Assembly (NCBI RefSeq): GCF_014204755.1
Contig: NZ_JACHLZ010000001.1
Location: forward strand, 3,348,001 to 3,412,000
DNA: 64,000 nucleotides
Direction: 5' to 3'
DNA from: Brachybacterium aquaticum
GTDB taxonomy: Bacteria > Actinomycetota > Actinomycetes > Actinomycetales > Dermabacteraceae
Shown here: positions 62,265-64,000 of the stretch, piece by piece
Position numbering within the stretch: position 1 is the first letter of the stretch
Layout: the number at the start of each line of letters is the position of its first letter
Notes under the pieces: model-generated
The model's input: only the letters and a program-made list of their open reading frames with translations
Database searches by the model: none
What the model was told of the DNA's origin: nothing
Position numbers and translations under genes: made by a program

Positions 62265-63400
62265 CGCGCGGCGCTCAGTGCCGTCGACTCTCGCAGCACC
62301 ACGTCGCCGCGCACGTGCACCACGTGGGCGTTCGCCACCCCGTCGGCCGACGTGCCGTCGCCGCGCGACGGGCCCGCACCGATCGAGGAGCCCCCGTCGG
62401 CCGTGTCGTCACCGTCGGCCGACGCGCCACGACCGCCGGAGCTCTCGCGCACCCAGGCGACGGCCTGCGCGGCCATCTCCGCGAGCGGCAGGGCGATCGT
62501 CGTGAGGGACGGGTTCGCATCCGCCGCGGCGCTGACGCCGCCGAAGCCGGCGACGGCGACCTGGCCGGGCACGTCGATGCCGCGGCGTCGCAGCTCGCCG
62601 AGTGCGCCGAGGGCCATGACGTCGGCCGGGGCGAACACGCACAGCGGCAGGTCCTCGGCCGACGGGGAGTCCTCGAGGTGCTGGGCCAGGCGCGCGGCGA
62701 GCTCGAGGCCGCCCTGGCGGGTCAGCCCCGCGGCGATGCTCAGCTCAGGCTCGATCCCTGCCTCGGTGAGCGCCTTGACGAAGCCGCCGGTGCGGTCGCC
62801 GGCCGACGGGATGCCCGTGATCCCCTCGACCACGGCGAAGCGGCGGTGCCCCTCCACGATCAGCGCGTCGGCGAGCTCCTCGGCGGCCTCGGCGTTGTCC
62901 GGGGCGAGGGTCCGGCCCATCCCGAGGGACTGTCCGAGGCCCACCACGGTCCCGCCGTTGCGCTCGAAGCCCTGCAACAGCGTGCTGATCGAGGCATCCG
63001 CCTCGACGCCGTAGCGGTGCGAGCCGACGAGGATCAGCGCATCGACCTGCTGCGCGATCAGCGCCCGCAGCGCCCGGATCTCGGTGTCGATGTCACGGCC
63101 GGTCTGGGTGAGCAGCACCTGGGACTGGGTGGCGAACAGCTGCTGCTGGATCTCGCCCGCGATCGCCGCGAAGTAGGGGTCGTCGATGTTGTGGACGACC
63201 AGGCCGATCAGTCCCGAGCGGGAGCGGGCGAGGGCCTGCGCCTGGGCGTTGGGGACGTAGCCGAGCTTCGCGGCGGAGGCGCGGACCTTCTCGGCCACCT
63301 CCTTGCCCGGCACGCGGGCGGAGCCGTTGAGCACCCGGGACGCGGTGGCGAGGGACACGCCGGCGTCCTGGGCGACGTCGCTGAGGCGCACGGCGGGCAC
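62261..63400 (-). CDS. LacI-family transcriptional regulator
   Basis: 379 residues from the GTG at 63400 with AAGGAG five bases upstream; further in-frame upstream sequence covers the operator and is rejected. The HTH is VRLSDVAQDAGVSLATASRV at residues 4-23, with hinge VRASAAKLGYVPNAQAQALA. The ligand domain includes LIGLVVHNIDDPYFAAIAGE and VFAPADVMALGALGELRRRG. An Asp/Gly/Ala/Ser-rich insertion near the C-terminus (62335-62430) carries three GCCGAC-type motifs. Nested palindromes just upstream suggest autoregulation. Target operon uncertain; the Gfo/Idh operon 5 kb away is a candidate. Confidence 0.9.
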   Translation of the reverse strand: MPAVRLSDVAQDAGVSLATASRVLNGSARVPGKEVAEKVRASAAKLGYVPNAQAQALARSRSGLIGLVVHNIDDPYFAAIAGEIQQQLFATQSQVLLTQTGRDIDTEIRALRALIAQQVDALILVGSHRYGVEADASISTLLQGFERNGGTVVGLGQSLGMGRTLAPDNAEAAEELADALIVEGHRRFAVVEGITGIPSAGDRTGGFVKALTEAGIEPELSIAAGLTRQGGLELAARLAQHLEDSPSAEDLPLCVFAPADVMALGALGELRRRGIDVPGQVAVAGFGGVSAAADANPSLTTIALPLAEMAAQAVAWVRESSGGRGASADGDDTADGGSSIGAGPSRGDGTSADGVANAHVVHVRGDVVLRESTALSAAR

Positions 63401-63413
63401 GGGGACTCCTTCT

Positions 63414-63443
63414 GGGACAGCACCGGGAAACGCTGTCCCGGTG
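63414..63443. promoter_or_regulatory. Nested palindromes at the LacI promoter
   Basis: Two interlocked 8-bp inverted repeats: GGGACAGC/GCTGTCCC (63414-63421 with 63432-63439) and CACCGGGA/TCCCGGTG (63421-63428 with 63436-63443). The shared centre GGGAAACGCTGTCCC resembles a LacI-family site with central CG. It ends 14 bp upstream of the regulator's start codon. Confidence 0.55.
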
Positions 63444-63494
63444 CCGCTCAGCATAGCGTCGCGCTCCCGCCCCGCCTGGTCTTCCGTCGAGGAG

Positions 63495-64000
63495 TCACAC
63501 AGTGGTCTCCGCCGCCCGGACCCTCGGCGCCAGGGGTGGGTGTGCGTACTCGTCGCGCTTCGAGGTGCCGACGCCCATGCGGGCCATGCCCGAGGCGAGC
63601 CCGACCGCTGCGGCGACCCCGTCGACGACCGGCACGCCCAGCGAGGCGCTGAGACGGTGGCAGAGATCCGCCATCCCCGCGCAGCCGAGCACGACCACGT
63701 CGGCCTCGTCCTCCTCCACCACCGTCCGGCACCAGCCGAGGATCCGTTCGTACGCCTCGGGTCGGGTGTCCTCGAGCTCGAGGACCCCGAGCCCCGAACC
63801 GTACGCCGCGACCAGGGCGCCGTCGGCCCCGTAGCGATGCGCGATGTCCCGTGCCCGGCCGAGGGTCCGCGAGAGCGTGGTGACGATCCCGAAGGTCCGT
63901 CCGGCCAGCATGGCGACGTGCATCGCCGCCTCGGCGACGCCGATCACCGGCACATCCACGAGCTCCCGGGCGGCGTCCAGGCCCGGATCGCCGAAGCAGG
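63495..64000 (-). CDS. Asp/Glu/hydantoin racemase, start outside the window
   Basis: The C-terminal approximately 168 residues are visible; the gene continues past the right edge. The edge begins CFGDPGLDAARELVDVPVIG then VAEAA, which contains the first catalytic cysteine (Cys-Phe-Gly-Asp-Pro) of hydantoin/allantoin racemases. The second catalytic cysteine lies in ADVVVLGCAGMADLCHRLSA. GRTFGIVTTLSRTLGRARDI lies between. It interconverts stereoisomers of hydantoins, allantoin or acidic amino acids; which one cannot be told. An internal GTG at 63959 is not the true start. Confidence 0.9.
   Translation of the reverse strand, partial: CFGDPGLDAARELVDVPVIGVAEAAMHVAMLAGRTFGIVTTLSRTLGRARDIAHRYGADGALVAAYGSGLGVLELEDTRPEAYERILGWCRTVVEEDEADVVVLGCAGMADLCHRLSASLGVPVVDGVAAAVGLASGMARMGVGTSKRDEYAHPPLAPRVRAAETTV

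Noticed and set aside
1-64000. Mobile elements, prophage, tRNA or rRNA genes
   Set aside because: No transposase, integrase, terminal inverted repeats, phage structural gene, cloverleaf or rRNA signature was recognised on reading both strands. A tRNA scan would be decisive.

Overview
The window is chromosomal DNA of a very high-GC Gram-positive actinobacterium. Evidence: strong G/C third-position bias, frequent GTG starts, many 1-4 bp start/stop overlaps (ATGA, GTGA), lipoprotein binding proteins, an actinobacterial RNase J and a heterotetrameric sarcosine oxidase. The style fits Micrococcales; a Brachybacterium-like genome is my guess, but no rRNA or other phylogenetic marker is present. I saw no tRNA, rRNA, CRISPR array, insertion sequence or prophage.

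Layout. 1-8 kb: two ABC importers, a glutamate/polar amino-acid system and a glycine-betaine/osmoprotectant (OpuC-type) system, separated by a class II glutamine amidotransferase; an NmrA-like oxidoreductase closes the run. 8-21 kb: a creatine-degradation region. On the minus strand lie an MHS-type transporter, creatinase, a cupin protein and an IclR regulator. After a foreign-looking repeat membrane protein and a GntR regulator comes the plus-strand soxBDAG operon. Creatinase would give sarcosine plus urea, and sarcosine oxidase would turn sarcosine into glycine plus a one-carbon unit. The sox promoter and a 12-bp operator are readable. 21-23 kb: two SRPBCC proteins and FdhD. 23-30.5 kb: a SorC regulator divergent from glpD-glpF-glpK, then a PutP-type Na+/solute symporter.

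30.5-46 kb is mixed: SMP-30 lactonase plus sugar MFS, a NUDIX hydrolase, a RES/Xre toxin-antitoxin pair, a 5-oxoprolinase set (PxpA and a PxpB-PxpC fusion), two small unknowns, sirtuin plus DedA, membrane proteins, a broken XRE regulator, and folA-thyA. 46-64 kb is mainly carbohydrate use: LacI plus GH51 arabinofuranosidase, an alpha/beta hydrolase, RNase J, a P-loop kinase, an unusual lipoprotein, a decaying GH95 gene, and a Gfo/Idh-DUF993-isomerase operon of unknown substrate. It ends with a YCII protein, a 23-bp repeat array, a DUF4143 ATPase, a LacI regulator with a small membrane protein, and the start-less end of an Asp/Glu/hydantoin racemase.

The most unusual feature is a short motif, GCCGACGGG, seen about fifty times by eye. 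It occurs singly, as a 16-bp palindrome, as tandem 15-17 bp arrays, inside terminator-like hairpins, and in-frame within genes, where it encodes Ala-Asp-Gly linkers in unrelated proteins. This looks like an iterated, expanding element and is the best candidate for something undescribed.
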